Part shown: positions 47,401 through 58,351 of the stretch, piece by piece
How positions within the stretch are numbered: position 1 is the stretch's first letter
Layout of the letters: each line of letters begins with the position of its first letter
Assembly (NCBI RefSeq): GCF_964275005.1
Contig: NC_092695.1
Location: 7,283,832 to 7,347,831 of the forward strand
Length of the DNA: 64,000 nucleotides
Direction: 5' to 3'
Source: Diadema setosum
Taxonomy: Eukaryota; Echinodermata; Echinoidea; Diadematoida; Diadematidae
Notes under the pieces: generated by a model
The model's input: the letters and a program-made list of their open reading frames with translations, nothing else
Told to the model about the DNA's origin: nothing
Databases searched by the model: none
Position numbers and translations under genes: made by a program

Positions 47401-50400
47401 AAGTTAAAGATATCTTTCACTATCACGATACTTCATAACAACAGATCCCTAAGGGATGAAAACCTTCACTGTGTGAGTGAGGTGTGCTAGAGATTAAGAA
47501 CAGCCATCTCAATTGTAACGCAGACAAAACATTCTGAGACCTTGAACTCCACCATGGGATAAATATTGATGACAGCACTTACGCATGTACAGGAACAACT
47601 GGATGACGTGAATGATGATGAGGATAGGGAAGAAAGCATTGAGATGAACGTCGAAGGCGTAGCCCCACTCCACATCCTGACCCCTATTTGACACCAGGAG
47701 ATATCTGTTTGAGATGAACCTGAGAGAAAAGTGACGGTAATGAGGAACCAGATCAGTGTCAAGGTCAGTGCTTTAAAAAGACCCTATGGCATGGGGATAC
47801 CACGGAATGGAAAGGTTGGCCCGACTCGGATATCCCTGTAACAAATTGTGTACAGCTTTATCACCTAAAGCAGAAGAAACTTGACAGGAGTCAACCATTA
47901 TCAATGAGCATAATTATGCTTTGATGCACATATTCGCTGATCATTGTTCTTTGAGGTTTTCAAATGCACCCTAGAAGGCAGCGAATGAAGACCGTTTCAA
48001 TCAAAGCCACCCATGGATCCCCACACTACCGGGTCTTTAATATCGAGAATCCTATCTGCAAAAACTCTCCTTTATTTCTTTTAATGTCCTCATTAAAGAA
48101 TGGTTTTGTATAAAGCATTGTATTTGTGATGACCGTTCCACAGAATCTTTTCTGCTTGTTGTCTTTCATCTTCTTTCACTGCTATAGACACAACATCCAT
48201 AAGAACATGTGAGACTAAGGAGACTGCACCCGCATTGTCACTATATGACAATATTAAGAGAGTGGTATCATACAGACACATGGAGCAGCCAAAGCTTTGC
48301 TGAAATTTTGCTCTGGCCAATGTAATGCGGCAGACAAGCATTCTTCTCAGTCTTCCATACATGTGTGCTGAGTGGTCTAGAGGATTGCACACTGCACTTC
48401 AATGAGAAAGACCAGGGTTCAAGTCCTGGTGTGGCACTTCAATTCCTAAACTACACGCTTCCTGTCTGCTTGGATTTACAAATGGATACTCAATGAAAGC
48501 TGCACAGCATTTCTTTTTTTTTAAGGTAGAAAAAAGCTAAACACATAAACTAAACTTATCACTATCATTAATTCTTGTTTCATTTGTGTTCAACATTTCA
48601 GTGCACTCACCATAAAGCCGTGGCGATGCAGAGCCCAACACCAATGCAGTCAATGAAGACGACCCATAAGAGGAACTTGAGAAAACCAACAAAGCTCAGT
48701 CCAATGACGATGGCAAAGCCAATGGAAGAAGCTGCAATAGAGCAAAAAAGCCAGCAAAAATTACATAAGTCTTTATGACACCAGTGAGACACAGAAACGA
48801 CTGCATGCATGCATGTCATAAACAAAGAACTTTTTGCCAAGCCGTTCTTGACTGGTGGTGCTTATTTGCATTCATTTAGGGATTGATGCAGTGTATTGTG
48901 TCGTTGTGCATGTTCCACATGCCTGGACCACACAAAGGCACTTGGAACAATGACTCCGACTGAGGAGCAACTATGGCAACAGCAAGGCCAGAACCAATCA
49001 GTTGTGAGAAATGCAGTCATTGCCATGGTAACTGGTACTGTTGTTGTTTTTGATAGTGGCAAACCTTCTCCATGAAACAAACTCTTCCTACATACAAGAT
49101 GTATACATACAGGCCCTTGCACATTTTAGTGAAATATTCTTCCCAAGCAATGTTTGCCATTATTACACAGTGACTGCCAACTTGGCACTACATGTATGTG
49201 TGTATGGCCAGGGAGTATTCTGAATTTGCACCAAATTGGATGTGTACCTTGGAAGAGCATGCAGAATTTATTAAAAACACATTTAGATATGGGAACAGAT
49301 GCTTACAAACAAAAGAACAAATAAACAGAACAAACAAAATCCCCTCAGAACTTCCATACCACATATATGGTACAAATATACCACATGTTACCTAAACTCT
49401 AATATCTATTTTATGATCAGGGACATTTCAAGATTTTCAAAGTATAATAAATTTTCATAGAAAGTAAAAACAGTGGTTAAAGAGGAGTACAAAATACACA
49501 TTTAACTCTGGAAGCATGAATTGCTGCATAGCCTCTTCTTCTGACGAATGAAGTGATTTGCACAAACATTGTAGGATATCCTCCTTCACACAAGTAAGAA
49601 AGTTTCAATGTATGCATTTAACCTTGTGAAAGGTCAGAGGCTACTTACCACATAGACAGAAACTGAGGAGAACTAGGAAGGCTGGATCATCTCTTGCCCA
49701 CTGGTTTTTGGTTTCTGGATTTTAAGATTATAAGATGACATATGTAAGGAAATATTATTCACAGGTGAGTGCCGATACAGGCTGTAGTAGATAATGTCTG
49801 GTCTTGTTCATTCTCACTATCACATCTGCATCTACACCAGCTTTCATCTCTCCTGCTCCAGTTCAAAATCTCAACAACCAAAACAAGAACACCGCCATCA
49901 ACACTGTCATTACTACCATCACAAGAGAGCAGTGGCATACCATCAAATTGCATAGTAATGACATTGTTTAGAGCATTTTATCAAGAAATGGTCTTCCATG
50001 GCTGTTAGTAATGTGTCAAAACTTTTTCTTGAAATAATGCTATGTGTCATACAACAGATTTTTATTCATTTATTATTATTTTTTGTGGACTAATTTTTTT
50101 TCCTGATTATCACATATTTCCTTCCTCTTTTTTTCATTTTGATACTTCAGTAATATGGATAGGTACTGGTCGATGCAGGAATAAATTGGACAGCTATTCT
50201 ATATTCTTTTAATAATTCTTGAAACTGAAATATGGTAGAATTTGTCAATACTGGGAGATTGCACATGATTAACCAATTAACCAGTGTCAATCATCACACT
50301 TCTCACTTCAGTAGATCAGGAGCATCAGCCAAAGAACATCTAAGAGCACATGCACCCAACAAAGCCAAAGAAGCAAAAGATCATAATGTCCTTGAAAGCC

Positions 50401-51536
50401 TGAAAACCAAAGTTTAGTCCATAAACTTGCCTACTTTCAGAGTTTATACCTACATAAAATGTACACAAAATCAGTTCCATACATTTTTCACTTACGTTTT
50501 CTGTACTGGAAATTGCGATATCTGTAGAGGAAATTGAAAACAACAATGAATGTACCTGTATGTAGCTCTTTTAGGATCTTAAAGTTAATAACCATTTCAT
50601 GTAAAAGTTAACTTACTTACACACTGAATAAAATTAAATGTACCCAAGAATGCTACAAGTTCCATTGACATCTAACACAGATTAAAAAGTTATGAAAATT
50701 CAAAAGATAAATTCTGTGCAATGTTCTCTGTATCAGTTCAAAGAATGTTCATCATCATTTAATTGAAAAAGCAGATAATCTGTAATGTACGTGAAATGTT
50801 CATTCAATCACCAGTACTCAAGGAGAAATAAAACCTACAATACATTCTCCTTTTGAGGAACCTATAAACCATACAATTCATTTGCATCTCAAATTCACTG
50901 GCTTCTCTTAAACTTTGTTGATTACTGGGATTCCCCCTACTCCAAGAATGACAGTCACCTGTGCATAAGGTCTATGTTGCTCCCTCTTACACAGTCGACA
51001 TAGTGCATGTTATTTTCTTTACAACCTGTATTTCAGTTGAACTGCAAATCATCAATCTTCATCATTCTGCTGTGTGCACCTTGTGCGCAGCGGAAATTGA
51101 CCCATTTGAATGTGAAATACATTTTCAATTATGCACAGTACATTACAGGGGTGGATCCAGGAATTCTGTAAAGGGGAGGCGCCTTTGTAAAATTAAAGGG
51201 GGTGCCCACACACCCCCTCCCCCATTTTATTCTTTTTTCTTTTGTTTTAACAAAAAATAAAGAGGGGTGCACACCTGGTGCGCCCCCCTCTGGATCCGCC
51301 ACTGCACTATACACCTACACTTTCTGAGGAGCTGCTAAGAGGTAAATCATCTGCCACATGGCAAACTCGAAGTCCATCTGACGGAATCGCAGGATGCGTC
51401 TCAGGTACTTTTGTCTCTTGGCCTGGGCACTCATACGAGCCTCCGAGCGGGGGGAAGCCATGCCGATTCCCGAGGGTGTGGGGCTGGACGGCGGCGATGT
51501 GTGCGGTGACTGTGTCACGACGACACTGGACAGCAT
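44447..51536 (-). CDS. UNC50: UNC50 homologue (Golgi/ER multi-pass membrane protein)
   Basis: Seven coding exons: 51319-51536, 50496-50521, 49649-49714, 48611-48731, 47583-47719, 46901-47002 and 44447-44586. GT-AG borders and phases agree; 810 nt, 269 residues (human is about 259). Diagnostic stretches are KYLRRILRFRQMDFEFAMWQ, NQWARDDPAFLVLLS, WVVFIDCIGVGL, GQDVEWGYAFDVHLNAFFP and the C-terminal FYEYRVN. About five hydrophobic segments lie after residue 90. The family acts in assembly and trafficking of nicotinic acetylcholine receptors (C. elegans unc-50) and with Gea/GBF Arf-GEFs at the Golgi. The 26-nt exon 2 is unusually small. The start ATG at 51536 follows an acceptor-like TTACCTCAG near 51583, so a non-coding first exon probably lies upstream, toward COA5. 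Confidence 0.95.
44989..45771. mobile_element. 783-bp TTAA element with CCCTATTCTAACTGG ends
   Basis: TTAA on both sides (44985-44988, 45772-45775). Perfect inverted ends CCCTATTCTAACTGG, each followed by a G-run block and the palindrome-like GGTCAATTTGACC. CCCT ends with a TTAA target fit a piggyBac-type MITE. In the last UNC50 intron. Confidence 0.88.
45776..46200. mobile_element. 425-bp TTAA element with AGGGGCATAGTCCCGGT ends
   Basis: Flanked by TTAA at 45772-45775 and 46201-46204. Inverted ends are AGGGGCATAGTCCCGGTAGT and, in reverse complement, AGGTACATGGTCCCGGTGTT. It abuts the previous element and uses the same TTAA. Its interior yields a 120-codon minus-strand open frame that I take as non-genic. 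Confidence 0.8.
46480..46655 (+). repeat. SINE body fragment
   Basis: CCAGGTGTACAAATAGTGCA, GGGTAATAGTTAGGAC and GTGGCTACCCCAAGTGAATA align with the body of the SINE at 22790-23010. The head is decayed. In an UNC50 intron. Confidence 0.6.
46655..46861. mobile_element. MITE family D (TACTGTAAAACAAGATATTT ends)
   Basis: 207 bp with imperfect inverted ends (reverse complement of right: CACTGTAAAACGACGAATGT). Interior ATGAAATTTTCGCAAA and TTTGCGAAATTTGC words link it to families A-C. It ends 40 bp before UNC50 exon 6. Confidence 0.7.
48366..48440 (+). repeat. tRNA-like SINE head
   Basis: CTGAGTGGTCTAGAGGATTG (A box) and CCAGGGTTCAAGTCCTGG (B box) with spacing like a Ser/Leu-type tRNA. There is no intact acceptor stem. 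In an UNC50 intron. Confidence 0.6.
51146..51304. mobile_element. 159-bp MITE with CAGGGGTGGATCC ends
   Basis: Inverted ends CAGGGGTGGATCCAG and (reverse complement) CAGTGGCGGATCCAG flank G/C-run arms. It ends 15 bp from the 3' border of UNC50 coding exon 1 (51319), so it sits almost on the donor. hAT-like ends, but I see no clear 8-bp duplication. Confidence 0.78.
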
Positions 51537-52001
51537 GGTGGATTGATCTGGTCTGTGTTCACTCCAGATGTAGTCTCACTCACTGAGGTAATAATACAAA
51601 CACGAAATGCAAGAAATCATGCATTTTGGTTAGTGGAATGGAAGGACAGAATTTCTAATGTCTGTACCCCTATCTAATTTTGCCATACCACTCTTCACTA
51701 CCCTACCATTACAGGTTATAAGCCCATGTTAACTTACACACGCACATGAATGCACATATGCATGCAAGTGGTAATTGGTGGGAACAGCGTGCATCTGTGG
51801 TGCGTAAGATAACAAGGAAAGGGTATAGGTACGGAAGTGTTCAGCGGTAAATCAAGCCTCCCATAATTTGACCATAACGGCATAAAAAATTTGACTGCCA
51901 GCTACATGTGCGTAGAAACTTACTGCTTTAGCATGCAGTCAAATTTTGGCACGGGAGGTGGAACTTTGGCGCGAACCATTTATGGCAAACCTAGTGGGGT
52001 C

Positions 52002-52194
52002 TACATCTTGAATCTTTGTGTGATAAAATCTTGAAATTTTTTTCCTCAGATATTCTGTTTGGCAAGAGGTCATTATACATAAGGAACTTTTGCTGCACAG
52101 AATACCAGTATGCAGTAAATTTACCAGCAGTAAATCTATCTGGTATTTAGAGAAAAACATTTCAAGATTTTATCACACAGCGATTCAAGATGTA
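52002..52194. mobile_element. 193-bp TA-flanked inverted-repeat element
   Basis: Arms of about 45 bp. Left reads TACATCTTGAATCTTTGTGT; the right reverse complement reads TACATCTTGAATCGCTGTGT. Only a few mismatches. TA at both borders. Confidence 0.85.
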
Positions 52195-52229
52195 AAAATT
52201 TGTTGCTTAATAGAATTTATGTTCGATTC

Positions 52230-52630
52230 TCGACAGTCATAAACATTTTACAGACTGGAAGCTGTGCAAAACAAAGCAGCATGATTTGTTAAAGGAGACT
52301 ATTCTAGGCACAGTAGCATCACTGTCATGAAGCATGAGCTGGGCTGGGAAACACTGCAACACCGGTGCAGAGTAGTAGGATCCATCACCATCGCATTCCA
52401 TGAGGTGCTTGCAGGTCGCCTATCCATCCAAGTACATTGTGTACGAAAAGCCCTGCGTCCGGTCTGAAGGGTTCTCTGGAGCTGGAGGTCGCCTTCCACA
52501 ACTTTTATCTCAATGGTCACAAACAAAAACTGCTACGAGCACTCATTCATACTAAGAGCTATACAGATTGGAACACACTACCACCAACAGTTACTGACAT
52601 CACAAACAGAAGGATTCTTTCAAAATAGCA
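52230..52630 (+). mobile_element. Decayed LINE 3' end
   Basis: Frame pieces read YSRHSSITVMKHELGWETLQ and, in another frame, SYTDWNTLPPTVTDITNRRI. This is the C-terminal region after the reverse transcriptase of CR1/Jockey-like LINEs. Several frame breaks; not functional. Confidence 0.75.
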
Positions 52631-53132
52631 ATAGCATCCCTCCGCATACACACATCAAAGAGCAACATGAGCAAAGCAACTACTGCTGTTAGTTTTTGCT
52701 GGTTCTAATCACATCACACCACATCTGATACAGAAATAGAAGACTCTGATACAGAAATAGAAGACTGGTCCTGTAGTCTTCCGGTCTCATAGTAGAAAAT
52801 ACTATACAGTTTATCTTCATTGTTTTACATGCATTGAGGAGCAGAGGTGTTGAATTTCTCCTCCCCTCACCCAATGTCTATTCAGTAAATTTTTGAAATT
52901 ATGATTAATTGAGGAAGCTTTGACAACACTACAGAAGGCAATCTGTTCCAGTCGGCAACTGCTCTCTGGCTAAAAAACGTTCTTCGCAATTCTAACTGTG
53001 ACTCGAGCATTTATGATTTGGTGAAGAGGCAGTCAGTGCGACAGTGGTTGTCATTCAGTGGATCTCAAAATTTTAATAGTTTTACCAACTGTACCATCAT
53101 GACCATGTTCATCGTTAAACTGCTGGTTCAGG

Positions 53133-54055
53133 TTAGCTCTAACCCCGGGGCCCAGGGCACTCCTTGCCTTAAGTAATGTTACACAGTTTACGTAGCATTG
53201 GGGCTGGTTGCACTTAAAAGGTTAGCTCTCCCTCTAGCCTGACCAGACCGCTGTGCACAGCACAGCAGTCTGACATGTACTAGTGTTTAAACGTACGTAA
53301 ACGACTGTCGCTTTTGACGGCAAGACCACAAAAATGTCTTTTATTTTGTTTGATTTTAACAGTAATACCACCCACCTATATCGTATATTGCTGATGGTTG
53401 AGTTGAATTTGGTGTTTTGTTGGTATCCAAACCTTATTGTTGAATTTTTCGGAGTAGATTGTGCGATGATTCACAAAATAAACGAACAGCCACGAACGCT
53501 CAACCCTAGGTACGGTGTTAGCATTTTACGTACGCCCGTGCGTTTCGTGTGTTACGTATATAAAGCTTGTCGTCTTCTACCATGTATTTCCGCGCGTGCT
53601 GCTCTCATGATATGACGTCACTCCGACTACCTCCGACTACCTACGTTGTAGCATAGGAGAGTGATTGCCATTCAATAACACGCAGAAGATGAGGAGTGAA
53701 GCAATACGGACGCTCACAGACCTGATTTTAAGGACTTATTTCGGTAGGTTTTTGACGTAATTAAAAAAAAATACGCATACCGATTATTGGATGATTATCA
53801 TAGATTACGGGGATTCCTTATATTTCAGTTTTCCACGATTAAAAAAGATATTCATGAAGGAGTCGCACAACCACCACTGAAAAATGACAACGTCTGCGAA
53901 GGAGTAGCCGTGCAGCCCTGTCGCTTCGCGACAGCGGCTGCGTGTAGCTAGCTCTCCCTCTAACTGTGCTGTGACCAGCAGCCCCAAACACATAGCGTGC
54001 CGTAATGCTACGCGTTTTGGTTTGCTGGTCGCAGTTACTCTTACTTTAGCTCTAA
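53133..54055. repeat. Hairpin-rich GC block pair, possible DNA transposon
   Basis: Bounded by a 10-bp direct repeat TTAGCTCTAA (53133-53142 and 54046-54055). It carries TAGCTCTCCCTCTA twice (about 53224 and 53949), a CAGACCGCTGTGC/GCACAGCAGTCTG hairpin near 53246-53275, and a CTGTCGC/GCGACAG hairpin near 53929. Its right end GCTGGTCGCAGTTA matches the right end of the element at 23977-24710. Boundaries are uncertain. Confidence 0.45.
53557..53743 (+). promoter_or_regulatory. Candidate divergent promoter and first exon (UNC50/COA5)
   Basis: A TATATAAA at 53557-53564 and a perfect CRE/ATF palindrome TGACGTCA at 53613-53620 lie 50 bases apart. A donor-like TCG|GTAGGT at 53743-53744 follows. This is a reasonable core for COA5 and perhaps also UNC50. 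A second donor-like GAGG|GTGAGT lies at 54431-54432. Which is used cannot be told from sequence. Confidence 0.35.
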
Positions 54056-55445
54056 ACAACACAGATTAGAAGGACTCTTTTACTTAGCAGGTGCTTATAG
54101 GAGTACAGACGTCTGGATGCGGATAGATTTCTAGGAGTAGAAAATGATTGAACGTGCAGGGCAAGATTACCAAGGCAAGATCACATTTCAAGAACAAGAA
54201 AAGTAAATAATTTTAAAGTTTAAAGCAAGTCTAACGACCCGTTACAGTTGTTAAATAAAGTTAACACGTTAAACTTAGATTTAATTACTAACCTAGCTAT
54301 TTAGCAGGGTGGTTCCCTTCTACCAGACAACTAGGCCAACACCGTTGTTCGGATGTTCCTTCCGGACGTTTGGTGAAAAATCAGAAGCCTTCTAACGTTA
54401 CTAGAGGCACAGAGCTGCTGAGAGAGCGAGGGTGAGTCCCGAGTCCCTGTACATGTTGTGTGCACAGTTCAGTTGTGCGTGTAAAATAGCTTTCAATTCT
54501 GTGCACTTCTCAATGCAGTCGCAATATCTAACACGTCGGCTGGTCTAACGCAGGGGAGAAATATACAACCTCAATCTTATTTAATTCTGTTTTTAATTCT
54601 GTTAGTTTGTAAAATTTATTAATTGAGAACAATAAATTGCTTATAATAACTTTTAGATGGGAAAATTATTTATAAATGTTGTATAATTTGTACAATTAAG
54701 TACTTGAATTTTTTTCTTATTTTGATGCGAAGTCTAAATAGCTAACAAAGATGGCCGCCTCCTATTAAAAAATTATTTCGTAAGAACGTGAGTGAAAATT
54801 CTTGATTTAACTTCTGCACTTGGATATAAACACTATGTTTTGGGTCTTATTCTAGATATTTAAATCTGTAAGAGGGTTTTAGTCCGAATTAGGGCTATAA
54901 TAATGTGGTAAACCATGTAAAGTTGTAGCAGGGAGTGGCGATGCATTTTGCATATACCCATACGTTCAAATTGATGTAAGTTGGGAAAGCATGAGGAGCT
55001 TCATTAACTGTAACACTACGGTCTAGATCTACAGCGACCCACAGCGCCCATAGAGCTTCAATAACATGTAATTTACCTAATGTTACTGACAGGCTTTACG
55101 CTCCGTTGATTTTGAATAGATTTCTTTTGTCTTCGGTGCGAAACTCGCCACACAGTGCACAGCCAAGCATTTTTGGTGGCTTCTTTCCCCATATAAATAA
55201 TTGTCTATGGAAATGTTAGCCGAAATTTTATCTCCGAGTGGGAGACGATGATTCCATGGCATTGAGGTTTGTTGTTGTTGTTGTTTTGTGTCTAGTGGCG
55301 TTTTCCATTCTCTTTAGAATATTTATGCCAAACACTGCTCTATTAATTTCTTTTCCCTTTATCATTTTTTTTTCTTTCACAAAAAGGAAAATATTGTAAT
55401 GAGAATCCTTGGTCAGCTGTCGGGGACGTCTATTTGCCTGCTTAA
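54056..55445. other. COA5 5' region, no coding seen
   Basis: Donor-like GAGG|GTGAGT at 54431-54432 could close a non-coding COA5 first exon. An ATGGCCGCC at about 54750 has a good start context but no supported frame. Otherwise AT-rich. Confidence 0.35.
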
Positions 55446-55829
55446 AGGGACTGTACAGTACTGGTTGAGGTGGGGATTCATGTTTTGAACATTCCTATGT
55501 GAGATAATGAGAAACCTCTTATGAAATATGAAAGAGCATGTAATTTTAAGAAGGATTCAACATTTATTTGATGAAAATTGGTTTTCAAATGGCTGAGATA
55601 TCCAAAAAAGTGATAACAATAAAAGGCGACAGGCCACACCTTTTATTAGGATCTCTTTGTTTTACCTTGTTTTTGGATATCTTAGCCATTTCAAAACCGA
55701 TTTTTATTAAATAAACTTTTGATACCCCTTAGAATTGCATGCTCTTTGACATCTCATAGAGTGGTTTCTGAATATCTCGTAAAACATTAAAAGCTAAATC
55801 CTCACCTCAACCAGAACTATACACACCCT
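55446..55829. mobile_element. 384-bp near-palindromic TTAA element
   Basis: TTAA at 55442-55445 and 55830-55833. Ends AGGGACTGTACAGTACTGGT and (reverse complement) AGGGTGTGTATAGTTCTGGT. The inverted similarity continues for most of each half (GGTTGAGGTG, ATGAAATATGAAAGAGCATG / GAGATGTCAAAGAGCATGCA), so the element folds back on itself. In the COA5 5' UTR intron. Confidence 0.85.
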
Positions 55830-56555
55830 TTAAAGTATATCTTCTGGCCAATCCGGCTCATTGTGTCGAGCAGACTATTTATAGCATTTAGTCTTGTTTC
55901 AGGCAAATCAGCGTTTATTCTACCCACCAAAATTCTTTTTTTTTAAACCCTCGTTCTGACCCTCTGGCTCCAGGCCAAGCAAGAATTTTTTTATCTCTCT
56001 CTTAGATGTGCAGATTAATTAGCATGCAGATAACAAAGGCAGGTTCCATCTACGACATGATTATATGATTTGTCAAACCTTGACGCTTGATAACAAGCGT
56101 CAAGAAAAAAAATATATAATAACTGGTATCGTGAAAATGCTCTCGCATTTTCTTGTGGCATCTGCTATATTTCTGTTGATCAACATGACGTTGTCATTTT
56201 ATTCAATGTATGCAAATCAATTTTAAAGAGCATTTATGTACAAAGTATAAAGTGTATTTTCCCCAAGTGTTGGGATACAACAAGAATCCGGACATAACAA
56301 GAAAAATCACCCAGAATCATACTGGAAGCATTCGGAGCCGATGATCTCATTAAAATGATATTCCCCTGTACCGGTAGCACAGAAAGCGCCATGATAATAG
56401 GGTCTTCATATAGAGCTCTATGAAATAAATTGTTTCAATTTGTGCATTTTGTCACTTTTCAGGAAAAAGGAGTTTAGGTTATCCAGATAGCATCTGCCTT
56501 GAGGTGTAAACTATAGCAGTCATCCCCAGTCACCACTGCATCCAGATCACCCAGA

Positions 56556-58351
56556 ATGCCTAAATACTTTGAGGAGGACACCGAACCCAGGAAGCCATGT
56601 TCTGGTCTCAAGGAGGATCTCAAGGCATGCCTTCTTGAGAGTGATTGTGTACGAAAGGTGAGATTTAGTCTGAACGCAGTCTGGAATTGTTCATTCTTAT
56701 CCTTGCCTGCTACACGTCTTTGATGCATTTATCACAGGAGAAGCTCTTTGAAGTGTTTGGAGGATTAACATTCTGTCAACCTTGCTAAAGCCGACGTCGC
56801 ATAAGTTGAATAATTGTCCAAGTCAAAGGTCTTTTCAAGTCCTCTTTATATTCTATTGATTTTAACTCCTCATAAGTCAAATTTTCTTGAAGTCGAAACT
56901 ATTTCTTCAGTCCAAAAAGATTGACTGAGGCAAGGTTGACTGTATCATGAAGGTAGTGAAGAGAGCTACAAACCCTTCAAAATGCTAAGTGGAATTTTAT
57001 ATATTTTAGAAAGAAAATGATGCCAATTTGGTTGAAATAACATCAAATGGAGCATGTAAAAATGGTTATCTCATTAGGGCAACTATATACATGTACCAAT
57101 ATTCCAAATCTTGATCTTTGACCCCTCTAAGCCAAGTAATTAAATTCTTATTGTGTGTTTGTGTGTATGTGTGATGTGTGTGAACAAATAAGCATATAGG
57201 TGATGGTATTGTGTCAAACTTCAATACTTGGTGGTCTATCTATTCATTTTCATTTTTAGATGGAATCCAAACACATGAATGGCATTCGGACTATTTGTTC
57301 TGTCCCTTGTCTAGATACATGAATTGCTGGGAATTTTGACTTATCATTGTAGGCTTTCTTTGTCTCTGACATTTGACTGGTTACCTCCGCCAAGGGAGGA
57401 GGTTATGTTTTTGTTACGTTTTGTTTGTTTGTCCACATGCAAAATAACTCAAAAAGTTTTTCAACAGATTTAGATGAAACTTGCAGGAAAGGTTGAGAAT
57501 GACACAAGGAACAGATGATTAAATTTTGGTAGTGATCCAGAAACTTTTGTGGATTTTTTGAAGGATTTTCAATGTTTTGGCAGGTAGGGTCAATGAACTT
57601 GGGAGTTCAAGATGCGCATTTTTGAGGTTTTCATACACGCACTTTAGTGCGTGCTCTACTGTGAAACGAGCCGTGCAGCTGAGGTTGATGACATAACAAA
57701 AGGCTTCTACATTGGGAATTTGGCGATTTTTAGCATGCTATGCATACGTATGGGTGGAAATCACTGATCTCTATGGAAGAACAAGATCATTGGTAAAAAT
57801 TAGCTGCTTGGTGGAGGTCTGCGCTCTCAAAGTGCTTCTTTAGTTTATTCTATTTTCTCTCTATCCAAACTCTGAACGACAGGACAAGTTGACGCCCAAG
57901 GAGTGCCTAAGGGAGGGAAGCAGAGTGGATGATCACTGCCGGGCGTTACAGTTTGCCTTCTTCGAGTGCAAGAGATCACTGGTGCGTAGAATGAATTTTA
58001 GGAATAGAATGCATATGATTAATTTTATGCCTGTTTTTACCTGTACTTTGCTGGTAATTGTATTTTGTTGGTTCTGTAACAGCAAAGTGAACTATGAATG
58101 ATACTGTAATATGGGATCCAGCTTATACCTTTTTCTTGTAATGAATAGGGGATAAATGTAACAATCTTAAGTTGGATATAGACTTCATTGACAAGGGATG
58201 CATAGCTCTGTAGCTGATTGTCTTACATGTGACAGTAATACATATATTCATCTCTGTCATTTTTGTCTTTGTGTGTGTGTGTATTTTTTTTTCTCTTCCA
58301 CGTTTGCAGCTAGACACAAGGACAAGGTTTCGAGGCCGAAAGGGCTACTGA
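56556..58351 (+). CDS. COA5: COA5 / PET191-type cytochrome c oxidase assembly factor
   Basis: Three coding exons, 56556-56657, 57883-57981 and 58310-58351, all phase 0 with GT-AG borders, give 80 residues. The N-terminus MPKYFEED, then CSGLKEDLKACLLESDC, CRALQFAFFECKRSL and the end RFRGRKGY, match COA5 almost residue for residue (human 74 residues). The six cysteines include the twin cysteine motif that folds by disulfides in the mitochondrial intermembrane space. The family is needed early in complex IV assembly. The acceptor at 56461-56462 puts 93 nt of 5' UTR in front of the ATG, so at least one non-coding exon lies upstream. The gene is divergent from UNC50. Confidence 0.96.
56772..56944. 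mobile_element. pogo-like MITE with TCAACCTTGC ends
   Basis: Left CTGTCAACCTTGCTAAAGCC and right (reverse complement) TACAGTCAACCTTGCCTCAG. The centre has repeated AAGTC and CTTGAAGTCGA words. Lies in COA5 intron 1. Confidence 0.65.
57381..57846 (+). repeat. Interspersed repeat family J, copy 3
   Basis: Begins TTACCTCCGCCAAGGGAGGA and ends CTTGGTGGAGGTCTGCGCTC then AAAGTGCTTCTTTAG. It finishes 36 bp before COA5 exon 2, so it borders the exon's polypyrimidine tract. Confidence 0.78.

Larger units (their letters stand above)
51537..53556. other. Upstream interval of UNC50
   Basis: Contains the acceptor-like site near 51583, the inverted-repeat element at 52002-52194 and a decayed LINE end at 52230-52630. 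A direct repeat GATACAGAAATAGAAGACT lies at 52726-52765. A non-coding UNC50 first exon is expected here or further right but cannot be placed. Confidence 0.4.

Noticed and set aside
48366-48440. Possible tRNA gene
   Set aside because: A and B boxes are present but no full cloverleaf or acceptor pairing; better read as a SINE head. The same holds for 5889-5957 and 22800-22860.
53689-53743. Short coding first exon starting ATGAGGAGTGAAGC
   Set aside because: The frame does not join COA5 in any supported way; COA5 has its own well-matched start at 56556. Kept only as a possible non-coding exon.
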